From DASPSM01 sp036008465 (lineage in GTDB: Bacteria; Planctomycetota; Planctomycetia; Planctomycetales; Planctomycetaceae), in contig DASYNP010000003.1 of the NCBI GenBank assembly GCA_036008465.1, forward strand, positions 62,001 to 126,000: DNA of 64,000 bases. The letters run 5' to 3'. The notes beneath the pieces were generated by a model. The model had not been told where the DNA came from. It worked only from the letters and a program-made list of their open reading frames with translations, and searched no databases. Of the stretch, positions 8,791 through 17,538 are shown in pieces. Position 1 is the first letter of the stretch, and every line of letters starts with the position of its first letter. Both the position numbers and the translations under genes were made by a program.

Positions 8791-9792
8791 ATGTCCGTGG
8801 AGACCAACATCGTCGGCAATACGTCCGCGGACCAGGCCGGACATGTCACTGAACAGCCGTCGCTGCCTTTGTCCGAGGGCTGTCCCAGTCCACTCGGATG
8901 GGCGGAAGTGCTCCAATCGTTCCGCGCCGAAAGCGCGGACTGGTCGGTCGAAGTCGAGGGCAGCCTATTGCGAGGGCGATCGCTGGGCCGTGGTCGACCG
9001 CTCTATTTCTTAAACGGCATCTCGGGCAACTGTGAGCTGTTCTGCCTGGTGGCCTGGTTGCTGCGGGACGACTTCCGTTGCGTGTTGTTTGATTACCGCA
9101 ACAGTGACACGAAGCGGTTGACTGCCATTCGGCTTGTCGACGACCTGATCGCAGTGGCCGATGCGCAGCAAGATCGCACGTTTTCCATTTTTGCGGCGCC
9201 CTTTGGAAGCCTAGTCGCGCTGAGCGCTCTGGTGGAATATCCCGAACGCATCGAGCGGGCGATCCTGTTGGGAGGGTTTGCCCATCGCCGCCTGAGCCCA
9301 TTCGAGCGACTGTTGTGCGGATTCGGTCATTACCTACCCGGCGACTTGTCCCAGGTTCCGCTACGGAGCACGCTCCAGCGCGCCAGCCACCAGCGCGGCT
9401 TTCCGCCGTTCGATGCGAGCCGCTGGGATTTCTTCGCCCAGAATACGAGTCAAACGCCCATCCGCGACCTGGCCGAACGAGCCCGGCTGATGGCGACGTT
9501 TGACCTGCGGGGCAAATTGCCGCGAATCGAGCGACCCGTCCTCTTGCTCCGCACGGAGCACGAGGGAGCCGTCTTTTCAGCGGCAGAGGACGAGCTCGAG
9601 CGGGAGCTTTCCCAGGTAAGCAGCGAGTCGATTCCCCTGGCCGGGCAACTCGCTTATCTCACGCATCCTCACCGCGTGGCGAAAGCCGTGCGATCGTTTC
9701 TCGGCGAGCCTTCTTCCCAGGAGCAGGCCTCCTGCGAAGCAATCGGACTCGACAATTCGTGCTGCGCGGACCATAAAGATGAATCCCCATGA
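8791..9792 (+). CDS. Alpha/beta-hydrolase fold protein
   Basis: The ATG at 8791 gives 333 residues. The central region has the alpha/beta-hydrolase plan: an oxyanion-type strand (PLYFLNGISGNCELF), an FDYRNSD strand, then DRTFSIFAAPFGSLVALSAL at the nucleophile elbow, and a late SIPLAGQLAYLTHPHRVAKAVRSFL with a candidate catalytic His. The elbow reads A-P-F-G-S rather than G-x-S-x-G, so the usual nucleophile Ser is not in its place. The enzyme may be inactive, use another residue, or be a structural homologue. The gene overlaps the next one by 4 bases (ATGA), indicating translational coupling with the deacetylase. Confidence 0.7.
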   Translation: MSVETNIVGNTSADQAGHVTEQPSLPLSEGCPSPLGWAEVLQSFRAESADWSVEVEGSLLRGRSLGRGRPLYFLNGISGNCELFCLVAWLLRDDFRCVLFDYRNSDTKRLTAIRLVDDLIAVADAQQDRTFSIFAAPFGSLVALSALVEYPERIERAILLGGFAHRRLSPFERLLCGFGHYLPGDLSQVPLRSTLQRASHQRGFPPFDASRWDFFAQNTSQTPIRDLAERARLMATFDLRGKLPRIERPVLLLRTEHEGAVFSAAEDELERELSQVSSESIPLAGQLAYLTHPHRVAKAVRSFLGEPSSQEQASCEAIGLDNSCCADHKDESP

Positions 9793-10556
9793 CCGACACT
9801 GCGCCTGACAAACTGGATCTGATTGCCGTCGGGGCGCACCCCGACGACGTCGAGATTGCCTGCGGCGGCACGCTCGCCAAGCTCGTGAAGCAGGGCTACA
9901 AGGTGGGCATCGTCGATCTGACCGACGGCGAGCCGACCCCGCTGAGCCCGGGACCCGAGGTCCGCCTGGCGGAAGCGCGGGAGGCGGCGCGAATTCTGGG
10001 CGTGCAGGTGCGAGTCACGCTCGAGCTTCCCAATCGCAAACTCTTCGACAGCTTCGAGGCGCGGGTCGCTTTGGCCAAGGTCTTCCGGAAATACCGCCCG
10101 ACGATCGTGATGGGAATTCACGACAAGACGCCGATGGCCTCTCCCGACCATTGGCAGGCGATGCAAATCACCGACGCGGGCATTTTCTATTCGCGGCTGA
10201 CCAAGTGGGATGACCAATTCGACAATCTTCCGCCGCACACCGTTCGGCACCAACTCTGGTTTCCGCTCGGGTTTCCGCTCGCGCGATCGCAGCCGACTTC
10301 CCAATTTGTCGTGGATATTTCCGACACGCTCTCGCTAAAATTGGAAGCGATCCGAGCCTACAAGACTCAATTCCCTCCGGCCAAGGAGCGGGTTTATCCG
10401 CTGATCGAGAGCTACAACCGGCTCTTCGGACAGAATGCAGGATTCGGGGCCGGCGAACTGTTCTATGCCACGTCTCTCTTGGGTGTGAACGATCTGGTCC
10501 ATTTCATTTCCGTCCGCGCGCCGGTCCGCACCCCCCTGGAGCGGACCGAGGGATGA
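9789..10556 (+). CDS. PIG-L/LmbE-family deacetylase, bacillithiol BshB1-like
   Basis: This 255-residue protein begins with the zinc-site motif AHPDD (residues 16-20) in a VGAHPDDVEIACGGTLA context. It continues with VDLTDGEPTPLSPGPEVRLAEA and ELPNRKLFD, all close to the BshB1/LmbE deacetylase family. A later SPDHWQA supplies the expected metal-binding His. The family removes acetyl groups from N-acetylglucosaminyl conjugates such as GlcNAc-malate in bacillithiol synthesis. No BshA or BshC gene is nearby, so the true substrate is open. It is translationally coupled to the upstream hydrolase. The final 15 or so residues, rich in Pro and Arg, are atypical. Confidence 0.8.
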   Translation: MTDTAPDKLDLIAVGAHPDDVEIACGGTLAKLVKQGYKVGIVDLTDGEPTPLSPGPEVRLAEAREAARILGVQVRVTLELPNRKLFDSFEARVALAKVFRKYRPTIVMGIHDKTPMASPDHWQAMQITDAGIFYSRLTKWDDQFDNLPPHTVRHQLWFPLGFPLARSQPTSQFVVDISDTLSLKLEAIRAYKTQFPPAKERVYPLIESYNRLFGQNAGFGAGELFYATSLLGVNDLVHFISVRAPVRTPLERTEG

Positions 10557-10692
10557 GCGCCGGCAACCGAATTTTCCTCACGGATGGAGACGAATCCACA
10601 AGCAGCGCAAGAGGCAAGGTCTAAGAATTGCAGAGCGTGGGATCGGGTCGACTTCGAGCAACTGATCGTCCTACGCCGAGATTCAATTTCGC

Positions 10693-11442
10693 ATGGTAGC
10701 CGCAATGCAACTTCGCTGGGGTTTGCGAACCATCACCGGCGATTACCGGGATAACAACGAAGATCGAGGCCTCGCCGACGATCGGGGGCGGTTTTTCATC
10801 ATTTGCGACGGGATGGGGGGGCAGGCGGCCGGCGAAAAGGCCAGCGAAATGACGGTCAAGCTGGTTTCCGACTACCTGGTCAAGCACCTGGACTTCGACA
10901 AAGCCAGCCCCGACAAGGTGCGCCAGACCGTCGATGAGGCGGTTCGCAGCGCCAATGGCGAGATCATGGCCTTGGGCGAAGTCGATCCCCACATGTGCAA
11001 GATGGGGACGACGATCGTCTTTCTGCTGTGCGTCGGCGGGAAAATCTACGTCGGTGGGGTGGGAGACAGCCCGGCCTTCCGATTGTCCAGCGGCAAGATC
11101 GAAAAACTCACCAAGGACCACTCGCTGACCCAGGCGCTGGTCGACGCGGGCACGATCACTCCCGACGAGGCCCGCACCCATCGCTTTAAGAACGTGCTGT
11201 GGCGGTATATCGGGACCAAAGAGGGGGGAACTGGGACCGAGCCCAAGGAATTCCCCGTAGCCGCCGGCGATCGCTTTCTCTTGTGCTCCGACGGGGCCGT
11301 CGACGGAGTTTCGCTCGACCAGCTCAAGACTTTGCTGGAAAAGTCCGACGACCCGCAAACCGCGGCCGATGCCGTTGTCGAAACCGCCCGGACGGCCGGC
11401 TCGCAGGACAATATCACCTCGCTGGTCGTCTTCGTCGGTTGA
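10693..11442 (+). CDS. PP2C-family Ser/Thr protein phosphatase
   Basis: This 249-residue PP2C (PPM) phosphatase shows the standard metal-binding blocks: GDYRDNNEDR near the start, FFIICDGMGGQAAGEKAS (Asp39 and Gly40), VGGVGDSPAFRL in the middle, LCSDGAVDGVS and a terminal SQDNITSLVVF. It is about the length of the minimal bacterial catalytic domain and has no membrane or regulatory module. Such enzymes reverse Hanks-type kinase phosphorylation; the only kinase here lies 5 kb upstream and is not linked by operon. Two ATGs (10693 and 10705) could start it; the second places the conserved LRWGLRT at the N-terminus. Confidence 0.9.
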   Translation: MVAAMQLRWGLRTITGDYRDNNEDRGLADDRGRFFIICDGMGGQAAGEKASEMTVKLVSDYLVKHLDFDKASPDKVRQTVDEAVRSANGEIMALGEVDPHMCKMGTTIVFLLCVGGKIYVGGVGDSPAFRLSSGKIEKLTKDHSLTQALVDAGTITPDEARTHRFKNVLWRYIGTKEGGTGTEPKEFPVAAGDRFLLCSDGAVDGVSLDQLKTLLEKSDDPQTAADAVVETARTAGSQDNITSLVVFVG

Positions 11443-11785
11443 TGCTTTTTGGCATCATGCCGGCACTTCCGCGACGCCGCTCATGACCCGATCCTCGTGC
11501 GTTCCCGGGTCCAGCCAGCAACTTCGGGCCTTCCGTCCCCTTTCCCGTCCGGTCGCAGGCTAGCCTCGTGCAGGACATCTGGAAACGCGGTAAGATTGCG
11601 AACGCTGGCAGAGTCGGTCAAAATTGCTGAATTAGTGGCTTTGAACGACACTTGCCGGGAATCTCCGCCTCTCAGCCCATCAACTTGTAAGAATAGGGTT
11701 GGTCGGTTGACTCTGCCGATTGGGCAGCATCCCCGGGAAATCCACGCAAACCTGCGAATAAACCTGATTAGTTTGGAGTTGCTCT
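11443..11785. other. Intergenic region upstream of met-zincin gene
   Basis: 343 bases between the phosphatase and the protease gene. No convincing coding frame, strong hairpin or repeat was noticed. The last 150 bases are less GC-rich and probably contain the protease promoter. Confidence 0.4.
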
Positions 11786-14497
11786 ATGAAATCGGGACTC
11801 CGATTTCTCGCGGCGTCGCTGATTTTGACCCTCGGTTTTGGGGCCTGTGAGCGGGCCGTCGCCCAACGTCCTTCGCTGGCGGCCATCGCCGCCGCAAAGA
11901 GTGCCGCGACGAGCGGAGAACACACAAAATCCAAGCTCGACCTGGTCACAGAGGGCATGAAGACGGCCGGCGAAAATGGCGGCCTCTTCAAGATGTGGTA
12001 CAACGACCAGCGCCTGCTGATTCTTATCAAGTCGAGCGACTTGGATAAGGAATTCATCGTCCTGACTTCGATCGCCAAGGGCATCAGTCGCAACGATGTC
12101 ATCGGCGGCATGTACCTGGGCTTCGATGACGATGTGATCTGGGTGTTCAAGAAGGTCGGCGACAACCTGCACGTGTTGCGCCGCAACGTCCGTTTCCTGG
12201 CCAATTCGGGCACGCCCGAGGCCGATGCCGTCTCGATGGCCTACAGCGACAGCGTGCTGTATTCACTTCCCATCGTGACCGACGCGGAAGGTGGCCACCT
12301 CGTCGACTTCACCCGGGCCTTCATGAACGACGATCAGATGATCGGCCGTTCGATCGGGGCCCCCGGTCCTCCGTTTCACTTTGTGCAGGACCGCTCGACC
12401 TGGGCCAAAGTCAAAGTCTTCAAGGACAACGCCGAGCTGCGCGTCGCGGCCGTCTACAGCGGCATGCAGAACCTCCAGACCGTCATCGATCCCCGCGGCG
12501 CGCAAATCCAAGTGCACTACGGAATCAGCCGCCTGCCGGCAACCGACTACAGACCGCGGAAAGCCGACGACCGCGTGGGCTACTTCCTCACGGTGCGGAA
12601 GAACTTCTCTGACAAGGAAGACGACCAGCACTTCGTGAGGTACATCAACCGCTGGAACTTGAAGAAGGAATCACCGGAAAGCGCGATTTCGGCCCCGGTC
12701 AAGCCGATCAAGTTCTATATCGAAGACACCGTTCCCAAGAACCTGCGGCCGTACGTTGCCGAGGGCATCCTCGAGTGGAACAAGACCTTCGAGAAGCTCG
12801 GCTATTACAACGCGATCCACGTCGAGCAGCCGGGCGACTACGAAAAGTACAAAGAAGACATCGATCCGGAAGACATCAACTACAACTTCTTCCGCTGGAT
12901 TACGGCGGAGGCCGGTTTTGCCATCGGGCCCTCGCGGGTCAACCCGAAGACCGGCGAAATTCTCGACGCGGACATCCTCTTTGACGACAGCTTCCTGCGC
13001 TATTGGAAGCAAGAGTATGAAGTGATGACGCCGCAGACCTTGGCCGAGTTGTTCGGGCATTCAAGCGCCAAGCTCAGTGACGCAAACAAGCTGTTTGAAG
13101 AGGCCCATCAGGCACTGGAGCACGGGGCGAGTTGCCGGTGCACCTACTGCCGCGGCATGCAACACCAGATGGGCTTTGCCGCCTCCGTACTGATGGCCAA
13201 GGGCGCGACCGACGACAAAGGAAAACTTCCCGAGGAATTCGTCCATCAGGCCCTCAAAGAAGTCGTGATGCACGAAGTGGGTCATACGCTGGGCCTGCGG
13301 CACAACTTCAAGGCCAGCTCCTGGAAAGACCTCAAGGATCTCAATGACAAATCGAAGGCGCCGGGCCAGGCGACTGTCGGCAGCGTCATGGACTACAGTC
13401 CGCCCAATATCACACCGGCTGGCGTCCCGCAGGGTTACTACTACACGCCGACGATCGGCCCGTACGACTACTGGGCGATCGAATACGGTTACAAGGAAAT
13501 CTCGGGCAGCGAACACGCAGAGCTGGCCAAAATCGCGGCGCGGGGCACCGAGCCGGCCCTGCAATACGCGACCGATGAGGACGTGTTCTTCGGCAGCGAT
13601 CCGCTGGTCAACCTGTTCGACCTGGGTCACGATCCGATGGACTTCGCCACGCGGCAGATGAAGCTCAGCACGGAGCTGATGCCCAAACTGCTCGAGCGGG
13701 CCGTCAAGAAGGGAGAGGGCTATCAGAAAGCGCGCCAGGCGTTCAACAAGCTGTTTCAGGAATACTGGCGGACTGCGCAATATGCGGCCAAGTTCCCCGG
13801 CGGCCTGCTGGTCAATCGCGACCACGACGGAGATCCGAACCAGCGGGCGCCATTCATCATGGTCGACGTCAAACAGCAGCGGGATGGAATGAAGTTGCTC
13901 GCCGAGCACGTCTTCAGTGCTCCCAAGTACGATCCCAAGCTGCTCAACTATCTGCCCGCCAGCCATTGGTTGCACTGGGGCATGACCTTTCCGTTTCGTC
14001 TCGACTACCCGATTTACGAGACCGTCGGGACGATGCAAGAATTCATCTTGTTTGAGCTGCTCAATTCCCGAACGCTCGCCCGTCTGCACGACAACGAAGC
14101 AAAGGTCGTCGGCGACGGCGATCGCTACACGATGGCCGAGCACATGCGGACGCTGGTCGAGGCGATCTTTGCCGAATGGAAAGAGGCAAAGCCGGGCAAG
14201 TACACCGATTCGGCGCCGTTTATTGCGGGCTTCCGCCGCAACCTGCAGCGGATGGCGCTCAGCGATCTGGCGTTTTTGGTGCAGGAGTCGTTTAGCGGCC
14301 CGGAAGACACACGGACGCTGGCCCGTATGCACCTCACTGCGCTTGACCAGCAGATCTCGGCGCTGTTGCAGCCGGGGGCGGATCCGAAACTCAAGGACTT
14401 CAAGCTCGACGACTACTCGCGCGCTCACTTGCTCGACTCGCAAAAGAGAATCCGTCAGATTCTCAACGCGCAGCTGATAATCCAATCGGTGGATTGA
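11786..14497 (+). CDS. Secreted zinc metalloprotease, met-zincin type (DUF5117/DUF4953)
   Basis: This is a 903-residue exported protein with an N-terminal signal sequence (about residues 1-28). The zinc site is HEVGHTLGLRH (residues 496-506), the extended HExxHxxGxxH motif of metzincins. It is followed by NFKAS and, about 30 residues later, GSVMDYSPPN, the Met-turn. The preceding LRPYVAEGILEWNKTFEKLG and DPEDINYNFFRWI segments are characteristic of the large DUF5117/DUF4953 protease family of Bacteroidetes and Planctomycetes. Likely role is extracellular or periplasmic peptide hydrolysis. It is 6 bases upstream of the next membrane-protein gene, so the two are probably co-transcribed. Confidence 0.9.
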   Translation: MKSGLRFLAASLILTLGFGACERAVAQRPSLAAIAAAKSAATSGEHTKSKLDLVTEGMKTAGENGGLFKMWYNDQRLLILIKSSDLDKEFIVLTSIAKGISRNDVIGGMYLGFDDDVIWVFKKVGDNLHVLRRNVRFLANSGTPEADAVSMAYSDSVLYSLPIVTDAEGGHLVDFTRAFMNDDQMIGRSIGAPGPPFHFVQDRSTWAKVKVFKDNAELRVAAVYSGMQNLQTVIDPRGAQIQVHYGISRLPATDYRPRKADDRVGYFLTVRKNFSDKEDDQHFVRYINRWNLKKESPESAISAPVKPIKFYIEDTVPKNLRPYVAEGILEWNKTFEKLGYYNAIHVEQPGDYEKYKEDIDPEDINYNFFRWITAEAGFAIGPSRVNPKTGEILDADILFDDSFLRYWKQEYEVMTPQTLAELFGHSSAKLSDANKLFEEAHQALEHGASCRCTYCRGMQHQMGFAASVLMAKGATDDKGKLPEEFVHQALKEVVMHEVGHTLGLRHNFKASSWKDLKDLNDKSKAPGQATVGSVMDYSPPNITPAGVPQGYYYTPTIGPYDYWAIEYGYKEISGSEHAELAKIAARGTEPALQYATDEDVFFGSDPLVNLFDLGHDPMDFATRQMKLSTELMPKLLERAVKKGEGYQKARQAFNKLFQEYWRTAQYAAKFPGGLLVNRDHDGDPNQRAPFIMVDVKQQRDGMKLLAEHVFSAPKYDPKLLNYLPASHWLHWGMTFPFRLDYPIYETVGTMQEFILFELLNSRTLARLHDNEAKVVGDGDRYTMAEHMRTLVEAIFAEWKEAKPGKYTDSAPFIAGFRRNLQRMALSDLAFLVQESFSGPEDTRTLARMHLTALDQQISALLQPGADPKLKDFKLDDYSRAHLLDSQKRIRQILNAQLIIQSVD

Positions 14498-14503
14498 TCG
14501 TTC

Positions 14504-16060
14504 ATGAATGGACGCCGGACGGCGATCGGCTTCACGCTGGTGGCGGCCGGGTCCCTCGCGATTCTGTGGATCTCGAACCTGCCGCTGGGGGTGCCCGGCG
14601 AGTGGGAGTGGGATCGCATTCCCGTCGCCCGCGGCGAGTGGATGGCCGTCGTTCTGGGCTGGCTCGCGGCTGGAGTGGTCGGCGCTCTTTATATCGGCTT
14701 CGCGCTCGTCGGCGCCCGCCGAGTGGAGGGGGCGCCGCGCTGGCAGGTGGCCGGGTGGCTGAGCGGCCTCACGCTCGGCGGGTTCGCCTGGTTGTGGCTC
14801 GTGCAGGATAGCCCCGCCGATCCCGCGAATGGCATGGCGAAGACCGGCTGGGTGCTCTATTTCCGCGGCACCGAAGGTTATTTTGATCAGGCCCGCTACG
14901 TGATGCGGGACGTTCCGTCTTATCTCGCCGGCTATGAGCAGGTGATGGCCCAAGGGGATGTGCTGCATTTGGGCACGCATCCGCCCGGGTTGATGCTCTT
15001 TCACCGCGCTTGCATCAAGCTGTGCGAAAGCTCTCCCCTGCTGCGAGACTTCTTATTGCGAACGCAGCCCCCTTCGTTCCGTGAAGCGCTCGACCAAACC
15101 GAGGAGCTGAATCGCGGCTCGCCGCGAGAACTGACTTCAAGCGACCGCGCCGCTCTTTGGCTGGCGGCGCTGGTCACGCAGGCGCTGGCAGGCGCGACTT
15201 TAATTCCGATTTACTTGCTCGTCGCTCGCGACCATTCGCGCATTGTCGCGTCGCTCACAGCGGCGCTCTGGCCGCTCGTCCCCGCGCTAGCGGTGTTTCT
15301 TCCGAAGTCGGACGCGCTCTTGCCCTTTTTTGGCGCGCTCTTTCTCTGGGCATGGCTCGAAGGATTTCGGCTCGGGCGGCTGGGCTTGTGCTGCCTGGCC
15401 GGCGCGATCCTTTGGCTTTCGATGTTCCTCAGCCTGGCGATTCTTCCGATCGGGGCGGCGGCCGCTCTCCTCACAATCTGGGAAAGCACGCTTTGCTCCA
15501 GGTCGGAACGCCCGGTGGTCGCTCTGCGAGATTGGGCCCTACGAATCGGCGCGGCGGCGCTCGGCTGGGCAATCCCTGTCGTGGCGCTCGCCGTATTCTT
15601 CAAGCTCAATCTGCTTCGCGTTTGGAGCTGGAATTACCACAACCACGCCGGCTTCTATCAGCAAAACGTGCGGACGTATTGGCTGTGGCTCGTTGCCAAT
15701 CCGATCGAACTTGCCTTCGCGCTCGGGAGTCCCCTGGCGCTCGCGGCCCTTCTCGGAATTTACTTTCAACTCAGATCCGGCTGGCGTCGACGAGCGGCCG
15801 CACCAGCCTGGTGCCTCACGGCCGTCTGGCTGTTGCTGTGGCTCTCCGGAAAGAACATGGGGGAAGCGGCCCGGCTCTGGCTGATTATCATGCCTTGGCC
15901 TCTCTGGCTCGCGGCCGGTTACTTCGCAGCGTATTCCGAGACGCCGCAGTCGGCCGAGAGCGGCCGATTCTTGCACCGGACCGCACTCGTGTTGCTGGTG
16001 GTCCAGCTGATCGTCTGCCTGGGAACCGTGACGCGGGTCACCGGCTTTCGATGGGTCTAG
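14504..16060 (+). CDS. Multi-spanning membrane protein, GT-C glycosyltransferase-like
   Basis: This 518-residue, very hydrophobic protein has roughly 10-12 predicted membrane spans. The first long extracytoplasmic loop (about residues 110-200) contains YFDQARYVMRDVPSYL and then LGTHPPGLMLFHRA. A His-Pro-Pro-Gly motif after a loop of acidic residues is a recurrent feature of GT-C enzymes (PMT/ArnT/GT39-like) that use polyprenyl-phosphate sugars. That makes a membrane glycosyltransferase the best guess; the acceptor is unknown. It starts 6 bases after the protease stop. A strong GC hairpin follows its stop codon. Confidence 0.65.
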   Translation: MNGRRTAIGFTLVAAGSLAILWISNLPLGVPGEWEWDRIPVARGEWMAVVLGWLAAGVVGALYIGFALVGARRVEGAPRWQVAGWLSGLTLGGFAWLWLVQDSPADPANGMAKTGWVLYFRGTEGYFDQARYVMRDVPSYLAGYEQVMAQGDVLHLGTHPPGLMLFHRACIKLCESSPLLRDFLLRTQPPSFREALDQTEELNRGSPRELTSSDRAALWLAALVTQALAGATLIPIYLLVARDHSRIVASLTAALWPLVPALAVFLPKSDALLPFFGALFLWAWLEGFRLGRLGLCCLAGAILWLSMFLSLAILPIGAAAALLTIWESTLCSRSERPVVALRDWALRIGAAALGWAIPVVALAVFFKLNLLRVWSWNYHNHAGFYQQNVRTYWLWLVANPIELAFALGSPLALAALLGIYFQLRSGWRRRAAAPAWCLTAVWLLLWLSGKNMGEAARLWLIIMPWPLWLAAGYFAAYSETPQSAESGRFLHRTALVLLVVQLIVCLGTVTRVTGFRWV

Positions 16061-16064
16061 TTCC

Positions 16065-16089
16065 CGCACCGCGCCCGCGGCGCGGTGCG
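16065..16089 (+). terminator. Strong GC hairpin after membrane-protein gene
   Basis: CGCACCGCGCC (16065-16075) and GGCGCGGTGCG (16079-16089) form a perfect 11-bp stem around a CGC loop, 4 bases after the stop codon. No T-tract follows, so it may be a transcript-stabilising or weak termination hairpin. Confidence 0.55.
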
Positions 16090-16154
16090 CGACCTGCTGG
16101 CTGTTCGGCTCCACTGATTTTCTCGCTTGCAATTCGGAGCTCTTTGTTTGTATG

Positions 16155-16170
16155 GTTGTATTAATACAAC
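16155..16170. promoter_or_regulatory. Perfect palindromic operator for the GntR regulator
   Basis: GTTGTATTAATACAAC is a perfect 16-bp palindrome lying 32 bases before the GTG start of the GntR gene. YtrA-type GntR regulators bind inverted repeats of just this kind upstream of their own ABC-transporter operons. The AT-rich setting in otherwise GC-rich DNA fits a promoter/operator. An alternative ATG for the regulator at 16152 would place this palindrome inside the coding frame, which argues for the downstream GTG. Confidence 0.75.
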
Positions 16171-16202
16171 ATCGCATCGGCCTGCGAGGGCGGAAGACCC
16201 GC

Positions 16203-16598
16203 GTGCAAATCCACATTTCCTCCAGCGATGGCGTGGCGATCTACGCCCAGATCGTCAACCAGGTCAAATACCTGGTCGCCTCGGGCCGGTTGACGCCGGG
16301 GACTGAGCTGCCGCCGATTCGCGTATTGGCCGAACGCTTGCTGATTAACCCCAGCACCGTGGCCCGGGCTTACCGCGAGCTGGAGGCGGCCGGCATCGTC
16401 GAGAAACGCCGCACGGCCGGAACGTACGTGTCGGACCAGGGCTCGCCGCTGGCCCGCCGCGAACGCATGAAGATTCTCTCCGAGCGCATCGACGCACTTT
16501 TGGCCGAAGCCCGCCAGATGAATATCTCGCTCGAAGACGTCATTAAGCTCATCGAGCAACGCGACGCGGCCATGCAATCGTCCGCGAAAGAGGAATGA
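16203..16598 (+). CDS. GntR-family transcriptional regulator, YtrA subfamily
   Basis: From the GTG start the protein has 131 residues: about 70 residues of winged helix-turn-helix (VAIYAQIVNQVKYLVASGRL, then PPIRVLAERLLINPSTVARAYRELEAAGIVEKRRTAGTYV) and a short helical tail of about 50 residues. That short effector region, lacking a FadR, HutC or MocR domain, is the hallmark of YtrA-type regulators, which control neighbouring ABC exporters and respond to cell-wall stress or antibiotics. The gene is 4 bases upstream of an ABC ATPase gene. A perfect palindrome at 16155-16170 is its likely autoregulatory operator. Confidence 0.9.
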   Translation: MQIHISSSDGVAIYAQIVNQVKYLVASGRLTPGTELPPIRVLAERLLINPSTVARAYRELEAAGIVEKRRTAGTYVSDQGSPLARRERMKILSERIDALLAEARQMNISLEDVIKLIEQRDAAMQSSAKEE

Positions 16599-16602
16599 TC
16601 CG

Positions 16603-17505
16603 ATGTACGACCCGCTCCCCTCCGCCGCGCCGCCGATCGTCGGCATTCGTCGCGTGACTCGGCAGTTCGGCAATAAGACGGCCCTCGACGATCTCTCGCT
16701 GACCGTTCCGCGCGGCGGTGTGTTCGGCTTGATCGGCGGCAACGGCGCCGGCAAGACCACCGTCATCAAGCACATCCTTGGTCTACTTAAAGCCCAAACG
16801 GGGACGGTTCGCGTCTTCGGTCTCGACCCCGTCACCAACCCCGTCGGCACGCTGGGCCGCATCGGCTACCTGTCCGAAAATCGCGACCTGCCCGACTGGA
16901 TGTGCGTGTGCGAACTGATGCGTTACACGCAGGCCTTCTTTCCCAATTGGGACGAAGCCTATGCCGAGGACCTGCGGCAGGCGTTCGACCTCGACCCCAA
17001 TGCCCGGATCAAAACGCTTTCGCGAGGTCAGCGGGCTCGCGCCGGCTTGCTTGTCGCGCTGGCGCACCGGCCTGAGCTGCTTGTTTTAGACGAACCGTCG
17101 TCGGGCCTGGATCCCGTTGTCCGCCGCGACATTCTGGGGGCCATCATCCGCACGATCGCCGAAGAGGGGCGGACGGTGCTTTTCTCCTCGCATCTCTTGG
17201 ACGAGGTCGAGCGGGTCGCCGACCGCGTGGCCATCATCCACCAGGGACGCATCCTGCTCACCGCGCCGATGGACGAGATCAAGGAGACTCACCGCCGGGT
17301 GACGTTGCGCTTCGGTCAGCCGCTCGACCGGCCTCCCTCGCTGGTGGGCACACTCTCCTTCGAGGGGCAAGGGTCCGAGTGGACGTATGTCTGCAGCGGC
17401 GAAAGCGGCCAATTGCGACGGGCGGCGGAAGCCATCGGCGCGACCGTCGTCGACGATGCGGCCCTGTCGCTGGACGAAATCTTCGTGTCTCGCGTGTTGA
17501 ATTGA
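16603..17505 (+). CDS. ABC transporter ATP-binding protein (YtrB-like)
   Basis: This 300-residue ABC ATPase has Walker A GGNGAGKT (residues 45-52), a signature-type LSRGQRARAGL, and Walker B LLVLDEPSSGLD, followed by the switch histidine in VLFSSHLLDEVERV. The signature reads LSRGQ instead of LSGGQ, as in many exporter ATPases of the YtrB/BcrA class. It is expected to energise export or membrane-stress functions with the permease encoded 33 bases downstream. It follows the GntR gene by 4 bases in one operon. Confidence 0.93.
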   Translation: MYDPLPSAAPPIVGIRRVTRQFGNKTALDDLSLTVPRGGVFGLIGGNGAGKTTVIKHILGLLKAQTGTVRVFGLDPVTNPVGTLGRIGYLSENRDLPDWMCVCELMRYTQAFFPNWDEAYAEDLRQAFDLDPNARIKTLSRGQRARAGLLVALAHRPELLVLDEPSSGLDPVVRRDILGAIIRTIAEEGRTVLFSSHLLDEVERVADRVAIIHQGRILLTAPMDEIKETHRRVTLRFGQPLDRPPSLVGTLSFEGQGSEWTYVCSGESGQLRRAAEAIGATVVDDAALSLDEIFVSRVLN

Positions 17506-17538
17506 AGTCGGGAATCACACGAGAGCAGTGAGAATCCA

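Noticed and set aside
13061..15004. 647-codon open frame on the minus strand
   Set aside because: It lies antisense to the met-zincin gene in a codon-position shadow, is His/Arg/Leu-rich and has no domain; the plus-strand gene has the HExxHxxGxxH motif.
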